Shown here one piece after another: positions 14,492 to 28,751 of a stretch of DNA of 64,000 nucleotides (the first letter of the stretch is position 1; each line of letters starts with the position of its first letter). Source of the stretch: Prevotella sp. (GTDB lineage: Bacteria > Bacteroidota > Bacteroidia > Bacteroidales > Bacteroidaceae). Under the pieces are notes generated by a model that was given only the letters and a program-made list of their open reading frames with translations, searched no databases and was not told where the DNA came from. Location of the stretch: the NCBI GenBank assembly GCA_016291085.1, contig JAEEVW010000014.1, forward strand, positions 20,346 through 84,345, written 5' to 3'. Made by a program: the position numbers and the translations under genes.

Positions 14492-14500
14492 TCGGAAAAG

Positions 14501-15049
14501 ATGTCGGATACAACGGGAATGAAGTGGTACGTCCTGCGCTCTGTCAGTGGCAAGGAAGGCAAGGTCAAGGAGTTCATCGACAATGCTAAGAAGCATAACG
14601 ATGTGCTCGAATCTCACGTTGGTGAGGTCCTGCTGCCTACTGAGAAGTATGCCGTGCTGCAGAATGGCAAGCGCGTGGTGAAGGAGAAGCTCTTCCTGCC
14701 GGGTTATGTGTTGGTACAGGCCACGTTGCAGGGTGAGGTTGCCCACATGCTGCGTTTCATCCCTAATGTATTAGGTTTCCTGGGTGGTATGGATAATCCC
14801 CAGGTGGTCAAGCAGTCGGAGATTAACCGCATTCTCGGTAATGCCGAAGAGACTACCATTGACAATGTGGAGTTGGCTATTCCCTATCAGGTGGACGAGT
14901 CAGTGAAGGTTACTGACGGTCCGTTCAGCGGGTTCACCGGTGTCATCGAGGAGGTGAACACTGAGAAGCGCAAGCTGAAGGTGATGGTAAAGATTTTCGG
15001 TCGTAAGACCCCCTTGGAACTTAATTTTACGCAAGTAGAGAAAGAATAG
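14501..15049 (+). CDS. nusG: Transcription termination/antitermination factor NusG
   Basis: 182 residues. N-terminal NGN domain ([19 protein letters not shown], residues 8-26) and C-terminal KOW domain ([19 protein letters not shown], about 134-152). Binds RNA polymerase and couples it to ribosomes or Rho. Located ten bases after secE and in front of the ribosomal protein genes. Confidence 0.98.
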   Translation: MSDTTGMKWYVLRSVSGKEGKVKEFIDNAKKHNDVLESHVGEVLLPTEKYAVLQNGKRVVKEKLFLPGYVLVQATLQGEVAHMLRFIPNVLGFLGGMDNPQVVKQSEINRILGNAEETTIDNVELAIPYQVDESVKVTDGPFSGFTGVIEEVNTEKRKLKVMVKIFGRKTPLELNFTQVEKE

Positions 15050-15142
15050 GGCGTATGTTACGGTACGTTCCGTTCTATATACGGTCTCGGGAGGCTTCCA
15101 CTCCTGTGGCATATATTTAAATTCAATTAATAATAAACAGAA
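15050..15142 (+). promoter_or_regulatory. nusG-rplK spacer, possible L1-type leader
   Basis: 93 bases with small inverted repeats (ACGG..CCGT near 15060-15073) and GGGAGGCTTCCACTCC near 15090-15106. In many bacteria the mRNA before rplK-rplA carries an L1-binding site that mimics 23S rRNA. The resemblance is suggestive only. Confidence 0.35.
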
Positions 15143-15583
15143 ATGGCTAAAGAAGTTGCTGGATTAATCAAATTGCAGATTAAAGGTGGCGCTGCGAATC
15201 CCTCACCCCCCGTTGGACCTGCACTGGGTTCGAAGGGTATTAACATCATGGGATTCTGCAAAGAGTTCAACGCCAGAACCCAGGATAAGGCAGGAAAGAT
15301 TCTTCCTGTCGTTATTACCTACTATGCTGACAAGTCATTCAGTTTTATCATTAAGACTCCTCCCGCAGCCGTACAGCTGTTGGAAGCTGCAAAGGTCAAG
15401 GGCGGTTCTGCCCAGCCTAACCGTAAGAAGGTGGCTAGCGTCACCTGGGATCAGGTACGTGCCATTGCAGAGGACAAGATGAGCGATTTGAACTGCTTCA
15501 CTGTCGAGTCGGCTATGAAACTGATTGCCGGAACAGCTCGTAGTATGGGTATCACTGTTAAAGGGGACTTCCCTGGTAAATAA
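15143..15583 (+). CDS. rplK: 50S ribosomal protein L11
   Basis: 146 residues. N-terminal domain with [29 protein letters not shown] (continuous family motif, about 16-44) and C-terminal rRNA-binding domain with [20 protein letters not shown] (about 118-137). Part of the GTPase-associated centre of the 50S subunit. First of the rplKAJL group. Confidence 0.98.
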   Translation: MAKEVAGLIKLQIKGGAANPSPPVGPALGSKGINIMGFCKEFNARTQDKAGKILPVVITYYADKSFSFIIKTPPAAVQLLEAAKVKGGSAQPNRKKVASVTWDQVRAIAEDKMSDLNCFTVESAMKLIAGTARSMGITVKGDFPGK

Positions 15584-15604
15584 TAAATAACTTCAATTAG
15601 AAAA

Positions 15605-16297
15605 ATGAGTAAACTGACAAAAAATCAAAAGTTGGTAGCTGATAAGGTTGAAGCAGGGAAAGCATACTCTTTACAGGAAGCCGCTGCGCTGGTGAAGGAA
15701 ATTACCACCACGAAGTTTGAGGCTTCTGTAGATATCGACGTACGCTTGGGCGTAGATCCTCGTAAGGCCAACCAGATGGTACGTGGCGTGGTGTCACTGC
15801 CTAATGGTACTGGTAAGGTTACACGAGTGCTCGCTCTCTGTACTCCCGATCAGGAAGAAGCTGCTAAGGAAGCTGGTGCCGACTATGTTGGTCTGGACGA
15901 GTATATCGACAAGATCAAGCAGGGTTGGGCCGATGTTGATGTGATTATTACGATGCCCTCTTGCATGGGTAAGCTGGGTCCCCTCGGACGTTTCCTGGGT
16001 CCCCGCGGTTTGATGCCAAACCCCAAGAGCGGTACTGTAACTATGGACGTTGCTAAGGCAGTCAAGGAAGTAAAGCAGGGTAAGATTGACTTCAAGGTGG
16101 ACAAGGCTGGTATCATCCACGCCTCCATCGGTAAGGTGACCTTCACTCCGGAGCAGATCTACGGTAATGCCAAGGAGTTCCTGCAGACCATTATCAAGCT
16201 GAAGCCGGCTGCTGCCAAGGGTACATACATGAAGAGTATCTTTATCTCCAGCACCATGAGCGCTGGTATCAAGGTAGATCCTAAATCAGTTGAATAA
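15605..16297 (+). CDS. rplA: 50S ribosomal protein L1
   Basis: 230 residues, normal length. [19 protein letters not shown] (near 40-58) and [21 protein letters not shown] (near 121-141) are family signatures. Forms the mobile L1 stalk and typically represses its own rplK-rplA mRNA. Confidence 0.98.
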   Translation: MSKLTKNQKLVADKVEAGKAYSLQEAAALVKEITTTKFEASVDIDVRLGVDPRKANQMVRGVVSLPNGTGKVTRVLALCTPDQEEAAKEAGADYVGLDEYIDKIKQGWADVDVIITMPSCMGKLGPLGRFLGPRGLMPNPKSGTVTMDVAKAVKEVKQGKIDFKVDKAGIIHASIGKVTFTPEQIYGNAKEFLQTIIKLKPAAAKGTYMKSIFISSTMSAGIKVDPKSVE

Positions 16298-16317
16298 CTC
16301 GTAAAAAGTTTAGTAAA

Positions 16318-16833
16318 ATGAAAAAGGAATTAAAAGATACTATCGTAGTAGAACTTGGACAGAAGCTGAAGGAGTTTCCCCATTTCTATCTGGTAGACAC
16401 TGCCGGACTGAATGCGGAGCAGACTAGCAATCTCCGTCGCAAGTGCTTCAAGAACGAGATCAAGATGGTCGTTGTGAAGAATACTCTTCTGCACAAGGCT
16501 TTCGAGGCCTCTGATATCGATTTCTCACCTCTGTACGAGGCTTTGAAGGGCAATACGGCTGTGATGTTCACGCAGAGCGCCAATGTTCCCGCTAAGCTGC
16601 TGAAGGAGTATAAGAAGGAAGGTATCCCCGCCCTGAAGGCTGCATATGCTGAGGAAGGATTCTTTGTAGGTGCTGACAAGTTGGAGGAACTCGTTGCCAT
16701 CAAGAGCAAGAACGAGCTCATCGCCGACGTTGTGGCTCTGCTGCAGTCTCCGATCAAGAACGTTGTTTCTGGTCTGAATGCTGGTGGCAAGATCCACAGA
16801 CTGCTGGACGCTATCGCTGAGCGTAACAAATAA
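16318..16833 (+). CDS. rplJ: 50S ribosomal protein L10
   Basis: 171 residues. DTAGLNAEQTSNLRRKC and KMVVVKNTLLHKAF near the N-terminus are L10 motifs; the C-terminal helix that carries L7/L12 dimers is present. It sits 20 bases after rplA and 56 bases before rplL, whose spacer is AT-rich. Confidence 0.97.
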   Translation: MKKELKDTIVVELGQKLKEFPHFYLVDTAGLNAEQTSNLRRKCFKNEIKMVVVKNTLLHKAFEASDIDFSPLYEALKGNTAVMFTQSANVPAKLLKEYKKEGIPALKAAYAEEGFFVGADKLEELVAIKSKNELIADVVALLQSPIKNVVSGLNAGGKIHRLLDAIAERNK

Positions 16834-16889
16834 GCGAAGAGAGAAATAACAAACATTAACATTTAAAAACAATTAAAATTTTAAATAAA

Positions 16890-17270
16890 ATGGCAGATAT
16901 TAAAGCTATTGCTGAGGAGTTGGTTAACCTCACAGTAAAAGAAGTTCAAGAGTTGGCAACAGTCCTGAAGGACGAGTATGGAATTGAGCCCGCTGCTGCA
17001 GCTGTTGCTGTTGCTGCTGGTCCCGCTGCAGGCGGTGCCGCTGAGGCTGCTGAGGAGAAGTCTTCTTTCGATGTAGTTCTGAAGGAGGCTGGTGCTGCTA
17101 AGCTGCAGGTTGTAAAGGCCGTTAAGGAAGCTTGCGGTCTGGGTCTGAAGGAAGCTAAGGACCTCGTAGACGGTGCTCCTTCTACTCTGAAGGAAGGCCT
17201 GAGCAAGGACGAGGCTGAGAACCTGAAGAAGGCTATCGAAGAGGCTGGTGCCGTAGTTGAGCTGAAGTAA
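16890..17270 (+). CDS. rplL: 50S ribosomal protein L7/L12
   Basis: 126 residues: N-terminal dimerisation helices, an Ala/Val/Gly-rich hinge (about 34-53) and the C-terminal factor-binding domain with [20 protein letters not shown] and [18 protein letters not shown]. Recruits translation GTPases. Followed by a stem-loop that probably tunes expression of rpoBC relative to the ribosomal proteins. Confidence 0.98.
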   Translation: MADIKAIAEELVNLTVKEVQELATVLKDEYGIEPAAAAVAVAAGPAAGGAAEAAEEKSSFDVVLKEAGAAKLQVVKAVKEACGLGLKEAKDLVDGAPSTLKEGLSKDEAENLKKAIEEAGAVVELK

Positions 17271-17295
17271 TTCAGAAGACAATAATAACAAAGTT

Positions 17296-17335
17296 GGTTG
17301 GGAACTCTCCAGTAGAGGGTTCCCGACCATTTTTT
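17296..17335 (+). terminator. Attenuator/terminator between rplL and rpoB
   Basis: GGTTGGGAACTCT (17296-17308) and the 3' arm ending GGGTTCCCGACC (to 17328) form a strong stem followed by ATTTTTTG. No separate rpoB promoter is evident, so it is probably a partial terminator, as in other bacteria at this junction. Confidence 0.8.
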
Positions 17336-17346
17336 GTCGCTTTATC

Positions 17347-17395
17347 CTAGATTTTCTAGTATTCCTAGACAATCTAGATGAACTAGAATATCTAG
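17347..17395. repeat. Perfect 9-bp CTAG array in the rpoB leader
   Basis: CTAG occurs six times at exactly nine-base steps: 17347, 17356, 17365, 17374, 17383 and 17392. The five bases between copies vary. The array ends 21 bases before the rpoB start codon. Confidence 0.92.
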
Positions 17396-17416
17396 CAATC
17401 ATACATATTTATTTAT

Positions 17417-21231
<3,815 letters not shown>

Positions 21232-21232
<1 letters not shown>

Positions 21233-21264
21233 GTGAAGTGAAAAGTGAATAGTGAAAAGTGAAA
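21232..21264. repeat. AGTGAAA heptad repeat, copy 4 (rpoB-rpoC junction)
   Basis: AGTGA at 21232, then AGTGAAA, AGTGAAT, AGTGAAA, AGTGAAA at 21237, 21244, 21251 and 21258. It directly follows the rpoB stop codon and continues into a second AT-rich repeat type (GTAAATA units at 21287, 21294, 21301, 21309). Confidence 0.85.
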
Positions 21265-21286
21265 AATTTGCTACCGCACTTCAATT

Positions 21287-21315
21287 GTAAATAGTAAATC
21301 GTCAAATAGTAAATT
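21287..21315. repeat. GTAAATA 7/8-bp repeat before rpoC
   Basis: GTAAATA, GTAAATC, GTCAAATA, GTAAATT start at 21287, 21294, 21301 and 21309. It lies seven bases before the rpoC start codon and is related in composition to the octad array before rpsJ. Confidence 0.65.
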
Positions 21316-21321
21316 GAATAT

Positions 21322-24300
21322 ATGGCTTTTAAGAAAGATACAAAAGTAAAGAGCAACTTTACCAAGATTACCATCGGACTGGCTTCTCCTGAGGAGATTC
21401 TGGAGAGTTCGTTTGGTGAGGTTACCAAGCCTGAGACCATCAACTATCGTACCTACAAGCCCGAGCGCGACGGTCTGTTCTGTGAGCGCATCTTCGGTCC
21501 TACGAAGGACTACGAGTGTGCCTGCGGTAAGTACAAGCGTATCCGTTACAAGGGTATCGTCTGCGACCGTTGCGGTGTCGAGGTCACTGAGAAGAAGGTT
21601 CGCCGTGAGCGTGTGGGACACATCGAACTGGTGGTTCCCGTGGCTCATATCTGGTATTTCCGCAGCCTGCCTAACAAGATTGGCTATCTGCTGGGTCTGC
21701 CCACCAAGAAGCTCGATGCCATCATCTATTACGAGCGCTACGTGGTCATCCAGCCCGGTGTGTTGGCTGGCAAGAAGGACTCTGAGGGTAATCCTGCCTT
21801 AGGTTCGCAGATGTACGACCTGTTGTCGGAAGAGGAGTACAACGACATCGTTGACAATCTTTCTGAGGATAACTACTATCTGGACGACAGCGATCCCAAT
21901 AAGTTCATCGCCAAGATGGGTGCCGAGGCTATCTACGACCTGCTTATCAAGCTCGACCTCGATTCGTTGAGCTATGAGCTTCGCGACCGTGCCAACAGCG
22001 ACTCTTCCGTACAGCGTAAGAACGAGGCTCTGAAGCGTCTGCAGGTGGTCGAAGCTTTCCGTTCGAGTGTCGAGAAGGGTGTCAACCGTCCGGAGTGGAT
22101 GATTATGAAGATTATTCCTGTCACTCCTCCTGAGTTGCGTCCCCTCGTTCCCCTGGATGGTGGCCGTTTTGCCACGTCCGACCTGAACGACCTCTACCGT
22201 CGTGTCATCATCCGTAACAACCGTCTGAAGCGACTCATCGAGATCCATGCTCCCGAGGTCATCCTGCGCAACGAGAAGCGTATGTTGCAGGAGGCTGTTG
22301 ACTCGTTGTTCGACAACAGTCGCAAGTCAAGTGCCGTGAAGAGTGAGAGCAACCGTCCGTTGAAGTCACTCTCCGACTCGCTGAAGGGTAAGCAAGGTCG
22401 TTTCCGTCAGAACCTGCTCGGTAAGCGTGTCGACTATTCTGCACGTTCCGTGATCGTTGTTGGTCCTGAGCTGAAGATGGGTGAGTGCGGTCTGCCTAAG
22501 TTGATGGCAGCCGAGCTCTACAAGCCATTCATTATCCGCAAGCTCATCGAGCGCGGTATCGTGAAGACGGTGAAGTCGGCCAAGAAGATTGTCGACCGCC
22601 GTGAGCCGGTTATCTGGGACATCCTGGAGAATGTCATGAAGGGTCACCCCGTGCTGTTGAACCGTGCTCCAACGCTGCACCGTCTGGGTATCCAGGCCTT
22701 CCAGCCCAAGCTCATCGAGGGTAAGGCCATCCAGCTGCATCCGTTGGCATGTACGGCTTTCAACGCCGACTTCGACGGTGACCAGATGGCTGTCCACCTT
22801 CCCTTGTCTAACGAGGCTATTCTGGAGGCACAGATCCTGATGCTGCAGAGCCATAACATTCTGAACCCTGCCAATGGCGCTCCTATCACCGTTCCTTCAC
22901 AGGATATGGTGCTCGGACTTTACTATATCTCAAAGATCCGTCCAGGTGCCAAGGGTGAAGGTCTGACCTTCTATGGTCCCGAGGAGGCTATCATCGCCCA
23001 CAACGAGGGTAAGTGCGACCTGCACGCCCAGGTAAAGGTGATGGTCGACGATATTGTCGACGGCAAGCCCTGCAAGCATATGGTTGAGACTTCTGTGGGT
23101 CGTGTCATCGTTAATGGCATCATCCCCGAGCAGGTAGGCTATGTCAACAAGATTATCTCTAAGAAATCTCTGCGCGATATCATTGCCGACGTCATCAAGA
23201 ATGTCGGTTTCGCTGAGGCCTGCGAGTTCCTTGACGGTATCAAGAACCTTGGTTACCGCATGGCTTACGAGGCCGGTCTGTCGTTCAACCTCGACGATAT
23301 CATCATCCCCGAGTCGAAGAAAGACCTGGTTGAGAAGGGTAATGCCGAGATTCAGCAGATTACTGAGAACTACAATATGGGTTTCATTACCGACAACGAG
23401 CGTTACAACCAGGTTATCGATACCTGGACCCATATCAACAACGACCTCGGCAACGTGCTGATGAAGGAGATGACCGAGGCCGACCAGGGTTTCAACGCCG
23501 TATTCATGATGCTCGACTCCGGTGCCCGTGGTTCGAAAGACCAGATTCGTCAGCTCTCTGGTATGCGTGGTCTGATGGCCAAGCCCCAGAAGGCCGGTGC
23601 CGAGGGTGCTCAGATTATTGAGAACCCCATTCTGTCGAACTTCAAGGAAGGTATGTCAGTGCTGGAGTACTTCATCTCTACCCACGGTGCCCGTAAGGGT
23701 CTGGCCGATACCGCCATGAAGACCGCTGACGCTGGTTATCTGACCCGTCGTCTGGTTGACGTGTCGCACGACGTGATTATCAATGAGGAAGACTGCGGTA
23801 CGCTGCGCGGACTGGTCTGCACCGCCCTGAAGAATGGCGATGAAGTCATCTCTACGCTCTATGAGCGCATCCTTGGTCGTGTCTCTGTGCACGATATCAT
23901 CCATCCTTCTACTGGCGAGCTCATCGTGGCTGCCGGTGAGGAGATTACCGAGCCTATCGCCCAGGCCATCGAGGATTCACCCATCGAGTCGGTCGAGATT
24001 CGTTCGGTGCTCACCTGTGAGTCTAAGCATGGCGTCTGCATGAAGTGTTACGGACGTAACCTCGCTACCCGCCGCATGGTACAGAAGGGTGAGGCTGTCG
24101 GTGTGATTGCTGCTCAGGCTATTGGTGAGCCTGGTACTCAGCTGACGCTCCGTACGTTCCACGCCGGTGGTGTGGCAGCCAATGCAGCAGCCAATGCCAG
24201 CATTGTGGCTAAAAACGATTCTAAGATTGAGCTCGAGGAGGTTCGTACCGTTCCGTTCGATGAGGACGGCACTGAGTGCGAGATGGTGGTCAGCCGTCTG

Positions 24301-25641
24301 GGTGAACTGCGCTTCGTCGATGTGAATACGAAGATTGTGCTATCTACTGTCAACGTTCCTTACGGTTCGTCACTCTATTTCAAGAATGGCGACATCGTGA
24401 AGAAGGGCGACAAGATTGCCCAGTGGGATCCCTTCAATGCCGTCATCGTTACCGAGTATGCCGGTACGCTGAAGTTCCACGACGTTATCGAAGGTATCAC
24501 CTTCCGTGCCGAGACCGATGATACCACCGGTCTGACTGAGAAGATTGTCACTGAGTCGCGCGACAAGCTGAAGGTTCCTACCTGCGACATCATTGGTGCC
24601 AATGGTGAGGTCATCGGAACCTATAACTTCCCTGTGGGTGGTCACGTGGTCGTTGAGGACGGTCAGACTGTCAAGACTGGTGAGACCCTCGTCAAGATTC
24701 CTCGTGCCGCTGCCAAGGGTGGTGATATCACTGGTGGTCTGCCGCGTGTCACCGAGCTCTTCGAGGCTCGTAACCCGTCGAACCCCGCTATCGTCAGCGA
24801 AATTGATGGTGAGGTCACCATGGGTAAGGTGAAGCGTGGTAACCGCGAGATTGTGGTCACTTCGAAGACTGGCGAGCAGCGCAAGTATCTGGTATCGCTC
24901 TCGAAGCAGATCCTGGTACAGGAGCACGATGCCGTGCGTGCTGGTACGCCGCTGTCTGACGGTGTCATCACGCCTGCCGACATTCTGGCCATCAAGGGTC
25001 CCACGGCTGTTCAGGAGTACATCGTCAACGAGGTACAGGACGTCTATCGCTTGCAGGGTGTGAAGATCAACGACAAGCACTTCGAGATCATCGTTCGTCA
25101 GATGATGCGCAAGGTACAGATCAACGATCCTGGCGATACCATCTTCCTGGAACAGGAGATTGTCGACAAGCTCGACTTCGCTGAGGAGAACGACCGCATC
25201 TGGGGTAAGAAGGTGGTTATCGATGCCGGTGACTCCGAGAACTTCCAGAAGGGTCAGATTGTCACTGCCCGTAAGTTGCGCGACGAGAACTCGATGCTGA
25301 AGCGCCGCGACATGAAGCTCGTTCAGGTGCGCGATGCCGTTCCTGCTACGTCTACACAGATCCTGCAGGGTATCACCCGTGCCGCTCTGCAAACCAAGTC
25401 GTTCATGTCTGCTGCATCATTCCAGGAGACAACGAAGGTGCTCAACGAGGCTGCTATCCGCGGCAAGAGCGACAACCTGGAGGGCATGAAGGAGAATGTG
25501 ATCTCTGGTCACCTGATTCCTGCCGGTACTGGTCTGCGCGAGTTCGAGAAGATCATCGTTGGCTCCAAGGAGGAGTACGAGCGCATGCAGGCTAACCGCA
25601 AGAACGTGCTCGACTTTGCCGAGGAAGTGCTCGACGACTAA
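21322..25641 (+). CDS. rpoC: DNA-directed RNA polymerase subunit beta'
   Basis: 1439 residues. The zinc-ribbon cysteines are in [20 protein letters not shown] near residues 67-86, the catalytic Mg-binding motif [12 protein letters not shown] near 475-486, and the second zinc site [16 protein letters not shown] near 897-912. Trigger loop/bridge helix region has [19 protein letters not shown]. Completes the core enzyme with RpoB. Followed by a strong terminator that faces the convergent LRR gene. Confidence 0.99.
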   Translation: MAFKKDTKVKSNFTKITIGLASPEEILESSFGEVTKPETINYRTYKPERDGLFCERIFGPTKDYECACGKYKRIRYKGIVCDRCGVEVTEKKVRRERVGHIELVVPVAHIWYFRSLPNKIGYLLGLPTKKLDAIIYYERYVVIQPGVLAGKKDSEGNPALGSQMYDLLSEEEYNDIVDNLSEDNYYLDDSDPNKFIAKMGAEAIYDLLIKLDLDSLSYELRDRANSDSSVQRKNEALKRLQVVEAFRSSVEKGVNRPEWMIMKIIPVTPPELRPLVPLDGGRFATSDLNDLYRRVIIRNNRLKRLIEIHAPEVILRNEKRMLQEAVDSLFDNSRKSSAVKSESNRPLKSLSDSLKGKQGRFRQNLLGKRVDYSARSVIVVGPELKMGECGLPKLMAAELYKPFIIRKLIERGIVKTVKSAKKIVDRREPVIWDILENVMKGHPVLLNRAPTLHRLGIQAFQPKLIEGKAIQLHPLACTAFNADFDGDQMAVHLPLSNEAILEAQILMLQSHNILNPANGAPITVPSQDMVLGLYYISKIRPGAKGEGLTFYGPEEAIIAHNEGKCDLHAQVKVMVDDIVDGKPCKHMVETSVGRVIVNGIIPEQVGYVNKIISKKSLRDIIADVIKNVGFAEACEFLDGIKNLGYRMAYEAGLSFNLDDIIIPESKKDLVEKGNAEIQQITENYNMGFITDNERYNQVIDTWTHINNDLGNVLMKEMTEADQGFNAVFMMLDSGARGSKDQIRQLSGMRGLMAKPQKAGAEGAQIIENPILSNFKEGMSVLEYFISTHGARKGLADTAMKTADAGYLTRRLVDVSHDVIINEEDCGTLRGLVCTALKNGDEVISTLYERILGRVSVHDIIHPSTGELIVAAGEEITEPIAQAIEDSPIESVEIRSVLTCESKHGVCMKCYGRNLATRRMVQKGEAVGVIAAQAIGEPGTQLTLRTFHAGGVAANAAANASIVAKNDSKIELEEVRTVPFDEDGTECEMVVSRLGELRFVDVNTKIVLSTVNVPYGSSLYFKNGDIVKKGDKIAQWDPFNAVIVTEYAGTLKFHDVIEGITFRAETDDTTGLTEKIVTESRDKLKVPTCDIIGANGEVIGTYNFPVGGHVVVEDGQTVKTGETLVKIPRAAAKGGDITGGLPRVTELFEARNPSNPAIVSEIDGEVTMGKVKRGNREIVVTSKTGEQRKYLVSLSKQILVQEHDAVRAGTPLSDGVITPADILAIKGPTAVQEYIVNEVQDVYRLQGVKINDKHFEIIVRQMMRKVQINDPGDTIFLEQEIVDKLDFAEENDRIWGKKVVIDAGDSENFQKGQIVTARKLRDENSMLKRRDMKLVQVRDAVPATSTQILQGITRAALQTKSFMSAASFQETTKVLNEAAIRGKSDNLEGMKENVISGHLIPAGTGLREFEKIIVGSKEEYERMQANRKNVLDFAEEVLDD

Positions 25642-25672
25642 TAGAGTCGAACCATACTAACAATAAGAAAAG

Positions 25673-25706
25673 ACCTCAGCCTTGACGGGCTGGGGTCTTT
25701 CTTTAT
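25673..25706 (+). terminator. Terminator after rpoC
   Basis: AGACCTCAGCC (25673-25683) and GGCTGGGGTCT (25690-25700) form a ten to eleven pair stem, followed by TTCTTT. It separates rpoC from the convergent LRR gene. Confidence 0.85.
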
Positions 25707-25728
25707 CTCTCCCGTAATCACAGACTGG

Positions 25729-28452
25729 TTACTTGCCTGCCATGATGTTACAGATGGTTACAATGTCTCCGACATTTACTTCACCGTCTCCATTCACGTC
25801 GGCCAGCTGCGGGTCAACAGTACTTATTCCTGCCATTATGTTACAGACAGTCACAATATCACCGACATTTACCTCTCCGTCACCGTTCATGTCGCCAACA
25901 ATTCCCGCTGGTTTCGGATCATCGTCAGTTAATGCCACAATGTTTTCAAATTTCTTCCATTGATAGTCGTTGCGATAAGCCTCTATAGAACCTTCTGGCA
26001 CATGGAGCGTGGCATTTTGGCAATTAAGATTATCCCAGATAACAACTGAAAAATATTCATATTCTTCCCTATATGGTTTAGCTTCCGGCACTTGCTCCGC
26101 ATAGCAATACACATCTGTCATGTTATTACACATGGAGAATGCATTTGCTCCGATGCTCGTTACACTATTGGGAATGACGACTGAGGTCAGAGTGGAACAG
26201 CCTTGGAATGCATTATGCCCGATGCTCGATACACCATTTGGAATGACCAAATCCTGTACTTCTTCACCATTCAAATATAAATGACCTGCATAAGCAAGCG
26301 GGCTGTCGTAATTGCCATAAAAAGAATAGAAATCAAAACTGCACCATGCTTCCAGATTAGTAATATAGACAGCGGTCAAACCAAAACAGCCACCGAATGC
26401 ACCTGCACCAATACTCGTCACACTGTTGGGGATGGTGATAGAGGTCAGGCTGCGGCAGGCATAGAATGCTTGAGTTCCTATTTCTGTCACACTTTCAGGA
26501 ATAATGACAGAGGTTAGACCAGTACAAGAAAACGCACTCTCTCCTATCTTCGTCACACCGTCAGGAATCACAGATTTCTTACATCCGAACAAAAGTGTAT
26601 TGGTAGCTGTTTCGATAACGGCATTACAGTTATCACGAGAATCATATATAACATTTCCCTTCTCTACCTCTATTGAAATCAAATTAGAACAATATGAGAC
26701 CACCGAATTCCCAATACTCCTTACACTACTGGGAATGACAATAGAAGTCAGACTGGAGCAATTAGAGAATGCACCAGCTCCGATACTCGTCACGCTGTTA
26801 GGGATGATGACAGAGGTTAGACCAATGCAGCCACCGAATGCACCTGCACCAATACTCGTCACACTGTTGGGGATGGTGACAGAGGTAAGTGCAATGCAGT
26901 TTGCGAAAGCATTTTCCTCAAGATTTGTCACACTATTGGGAATAGTGACAGAGTTAAGTCCAAAGCATCCATTGAATGCATAGGTTCCTATGCTTGTCAC
27001 ATCGTAGTTCTCTCCATTATGATTGATGCTTGAAGGAATAACAGCAGCTCCACCAAAATCTTCAGTGATGCTTACAACTTTAGCCGTTTTGGCATCATCA
27101 TCGAAACTATAATATAATCCATCCACCGCCGACTCCAAGGCGACGATATTCCCAAAGCCATTCCACTGTACGGAATTGCGATAATCATCTATCAAATCGC
27201 CAGGCACATGAAGTGTAGCTTTTTCGCAAATGTAAGTTCCAAACACAGTATTTGTTTGGGGTTTTTGCTTTGCAAGGCAATATACTCTAGTTAAATTTCC
27301 ACAGTTTTCAAATGCATAATAACCGATGCTTACCACATTAGCAGGAATAGTGATTGACGTCAAACCTTGGCAACGGTAGAATGCATATTCTTCTATCTCT
27401 TGCAAACTATTGGGAAGAGTCAATGAGGGCAGACCGTAACACCAACCAAAAGCATATCGACCTATTCTCGTCACATTGTTTGAAATCGTTATTGACTTCA
27501 TCTTGTTAGCACCATAAAACGCAAAATCGCCAATAACGGTAATCTCATCTCCTAAAATATATTCCTCAACATTATTACCAAAAATGGTAGAAAGACCTCC
27601 ACTCCATCCATAGCCACGTGATACCATAGTATAGCTATGTAGCTTGACCTTTAACAGATTGACGCATCCTGAAAACGCCTCATTTGTGTAAGCCGTCATA
27701 TCTGTCATATTCCCGATGCTCGCCACACTGCAAGGAATGCTGATGGAAGCCAGATTAGTGCAACCCTTAAACTCCGTGTCTCCAATGCGTTGCAGACTGA
27801 TAAAATACGATAGTTCGTCAAAAGATGTTATTGTTTCGTTTCCTGTAAAGACTCCTCCTAAATTCATGACCATTGAGGCTTCCATTTCACTCAACTCACC
27901 ATCGCCGTTTGTGTCCCAATTGGCCACACAGAGTGCTTTGACATTTGCGTCGGCAAACACAATCGGATTATCATTTAATGGATTCTTTTCTATCGCAACA
28001 ATATTCTTAAAATCTTTCCAATAGTTTGCGTTCTTATAGGCTGCCAGGTAGTCTGCAGGAACATGAAGGGTAGCGATGGAACTAGTGCCATAGATGGTAT
28101 TCCTCGTTATTTCAGGTGGCGTTTGCATAAAAGACCAGATATTCTTTATTTGGGTACGATAAAAAGCATTTTTACCGATAGTCGTCACATTTTCGCCGAT
28201 AACAAGACAGGAAACGATTTTGTTATTTCTGAATGCTGTGTTATCAATACTGGTCACCATATAGTCCACATCTTCATAAGTTACCCATGAGGGAATGATG
28301 ACACATCCTTCGTATTGATTAGGATTACTTGTCACTTCTGCTGTCAGGGTTTCAGCATATAAGTTGTAATAGACGCCATCTATTTCAACGGCATCAGCAC
28401 TTGCCACCATCGGCAGCAACATCATTGCGAGTAATAGTAGTTGTTTTTTCAT
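25729..28452 (-). CDS. BspA-like leucine-rich-repeat surface protein with dockerin-like C-terminus
   Basis: About 907 residues from the ATG at 28452 (an in-frame ATG is also at 28458). Signal peptide (MKKQLLLLAMMLLPMVASA). The body is made of 23-residue LRR_5 repeats of the type NSVTSIGAGAFGGCIGLTSV, interrupted by spacer modules with NATLHVP and YRNDYQWKKFENIVAL motifs. An EF-hand-like DTNGDGELSEME segment lies about 180 residues in. The last 57 residues hold two calcium-loop repeats, GDMNGDGEVNVGDIVTVCNI and DVNGDGEVNVGDIVTICNI, like a type I dockerin. Such proteins are surface-exposed and involved in adhesion in oral and gut Bacteroidales. AT-richer than its ribosomal neighbours, consistent with an accessory insertion. 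Confidence 0.9.
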   Translation of the reverse strand: MKKQLLLLAMMLLPMVASADAVEIDGVYYNLYAETLTAEVTSNPNQYEGCVIIPSWVTYEDVDYMVTSIDNTAFRNNKIVSCLVIGENVTTIGKNAFYRTQIKNIWSFMQTPPEITRNTIYGTSSIATLHVPADYLAAYKNANYWKDFKNIVAIEKNPLNDNPIVFADANVKALCVANWDTNGDGELSEMEASMVMNLGGVFTGNETITSFDELSYFISLQRIGDTEFKGCTNLASISIPCSVASIGNMTDMTAYTNEAFSGCVNLLKVKLHSYTMVSRGYGWSGGLSTIFGNNVEEYILGDEITVIGDFAFYGANKMKSITISNNVTRIGRYAFGWCYGLPSLTLPNSLQEIEEYAFYRCQGLTSITIPANVVSIGYYAFENCGNLTRVYCLAKQKPQTNTVFGTYICEKATLHVPGDLIDDYRNSVQWNGFGNIVALESAVDGLYYSFDDDAKTAKVVSITEDFGGAAVIPSSINHNGENYDVTSIGTYAFNGCFGLNSVTIPNSVTNLEENAFANCIALTSVTIPNSVTSIGAGAFGGCIGLTSVIIPNSVTSIGAGAFSNCSSLTSIVIPSSVRSIGNSVVSYCSNLISIEVEKGNVIYDSRDNCNAVIETATNTLLFGCKKSVIPDGVTKIGESAFSCTGLTSVIIPESVTEIGTQAFYACRSLTSITIPNSVTSIGAGAFGGCFGLTAVYITNLEAWCSFDFYSFYGNYDSPLAYAGHLYLNGEEVQDLVIPNGVSSIGHNAFQGCSTLTSVVIPNSVTSIGANAFSMCNNMTDVYCYAEQVPEAKPYREEYEYFSVVIWDNLNCQNATLHVPEGSIEAYRNDYQWKKFENIVALTDDDPKPAGIVGDMNGDGEVNVGDIVTVCNIMAGISTVDPQLADVNGDGEVNVGDIVTICNIMAGK

Positions 28453-28458
28453 TATCAT

Positions 28459-28573
28459 TTTGTTTTAAGTTTGTAAGTACTCATTATTAGTTTTAGGTAT
28501 AGCAGAAGCGCGGGACTGCCTAGCTTTTGAATATAATGCTTCTTCTGCCGAGCGGGTCCTTCCCACTCGGTTG
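28459..28573 (-). promoter_or_regulatory. Structured 5' leader of the LRR gene
   Basis: Between the -7 box and the ATG, the minus strand can form CCGAGTGGG with CCCGCTCGG (nine pairs, one wobble) and, next to it, a longer arm GCAGAAG facing CTTCTGC. That leaves a leader of about 110 bases with two strong stems, unusual next to the very short leaders elsewhere in the window. Confidence 0.6.
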
Positions 28574-28605
28574 CAAATTTATGAAATAAAATCGACACTT
28601 CCAAA
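28574..28605 (-). promoter_or_regulatory. Promoter of the LRR gene
   Basis: On the minus strand TTTG (28605-28602) and TAAATTTG (28581-28574) are 20 bases apart. Confidence 0.75.
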
Positions 28606-28751
28606 CTTTTGCCAAAGAAAATGCCACAAAAGCCAAAAACTTATATATACAGGTAACTGATTGTATAAAAACAGGAAAACGAAAAATCGCTCCGCCATAG
28701 GGTATAAGTGTCTGATTATCAGAGAAATCATGGCGGAGGAATCTTAACAGG

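Noticed and set aside
26150..27000. DNA repeats of about 69 bases in the LRR gene as a separate repeat element
   Set aside because: They correspond exactly to the 23-residue LRR_5 protein repeats.
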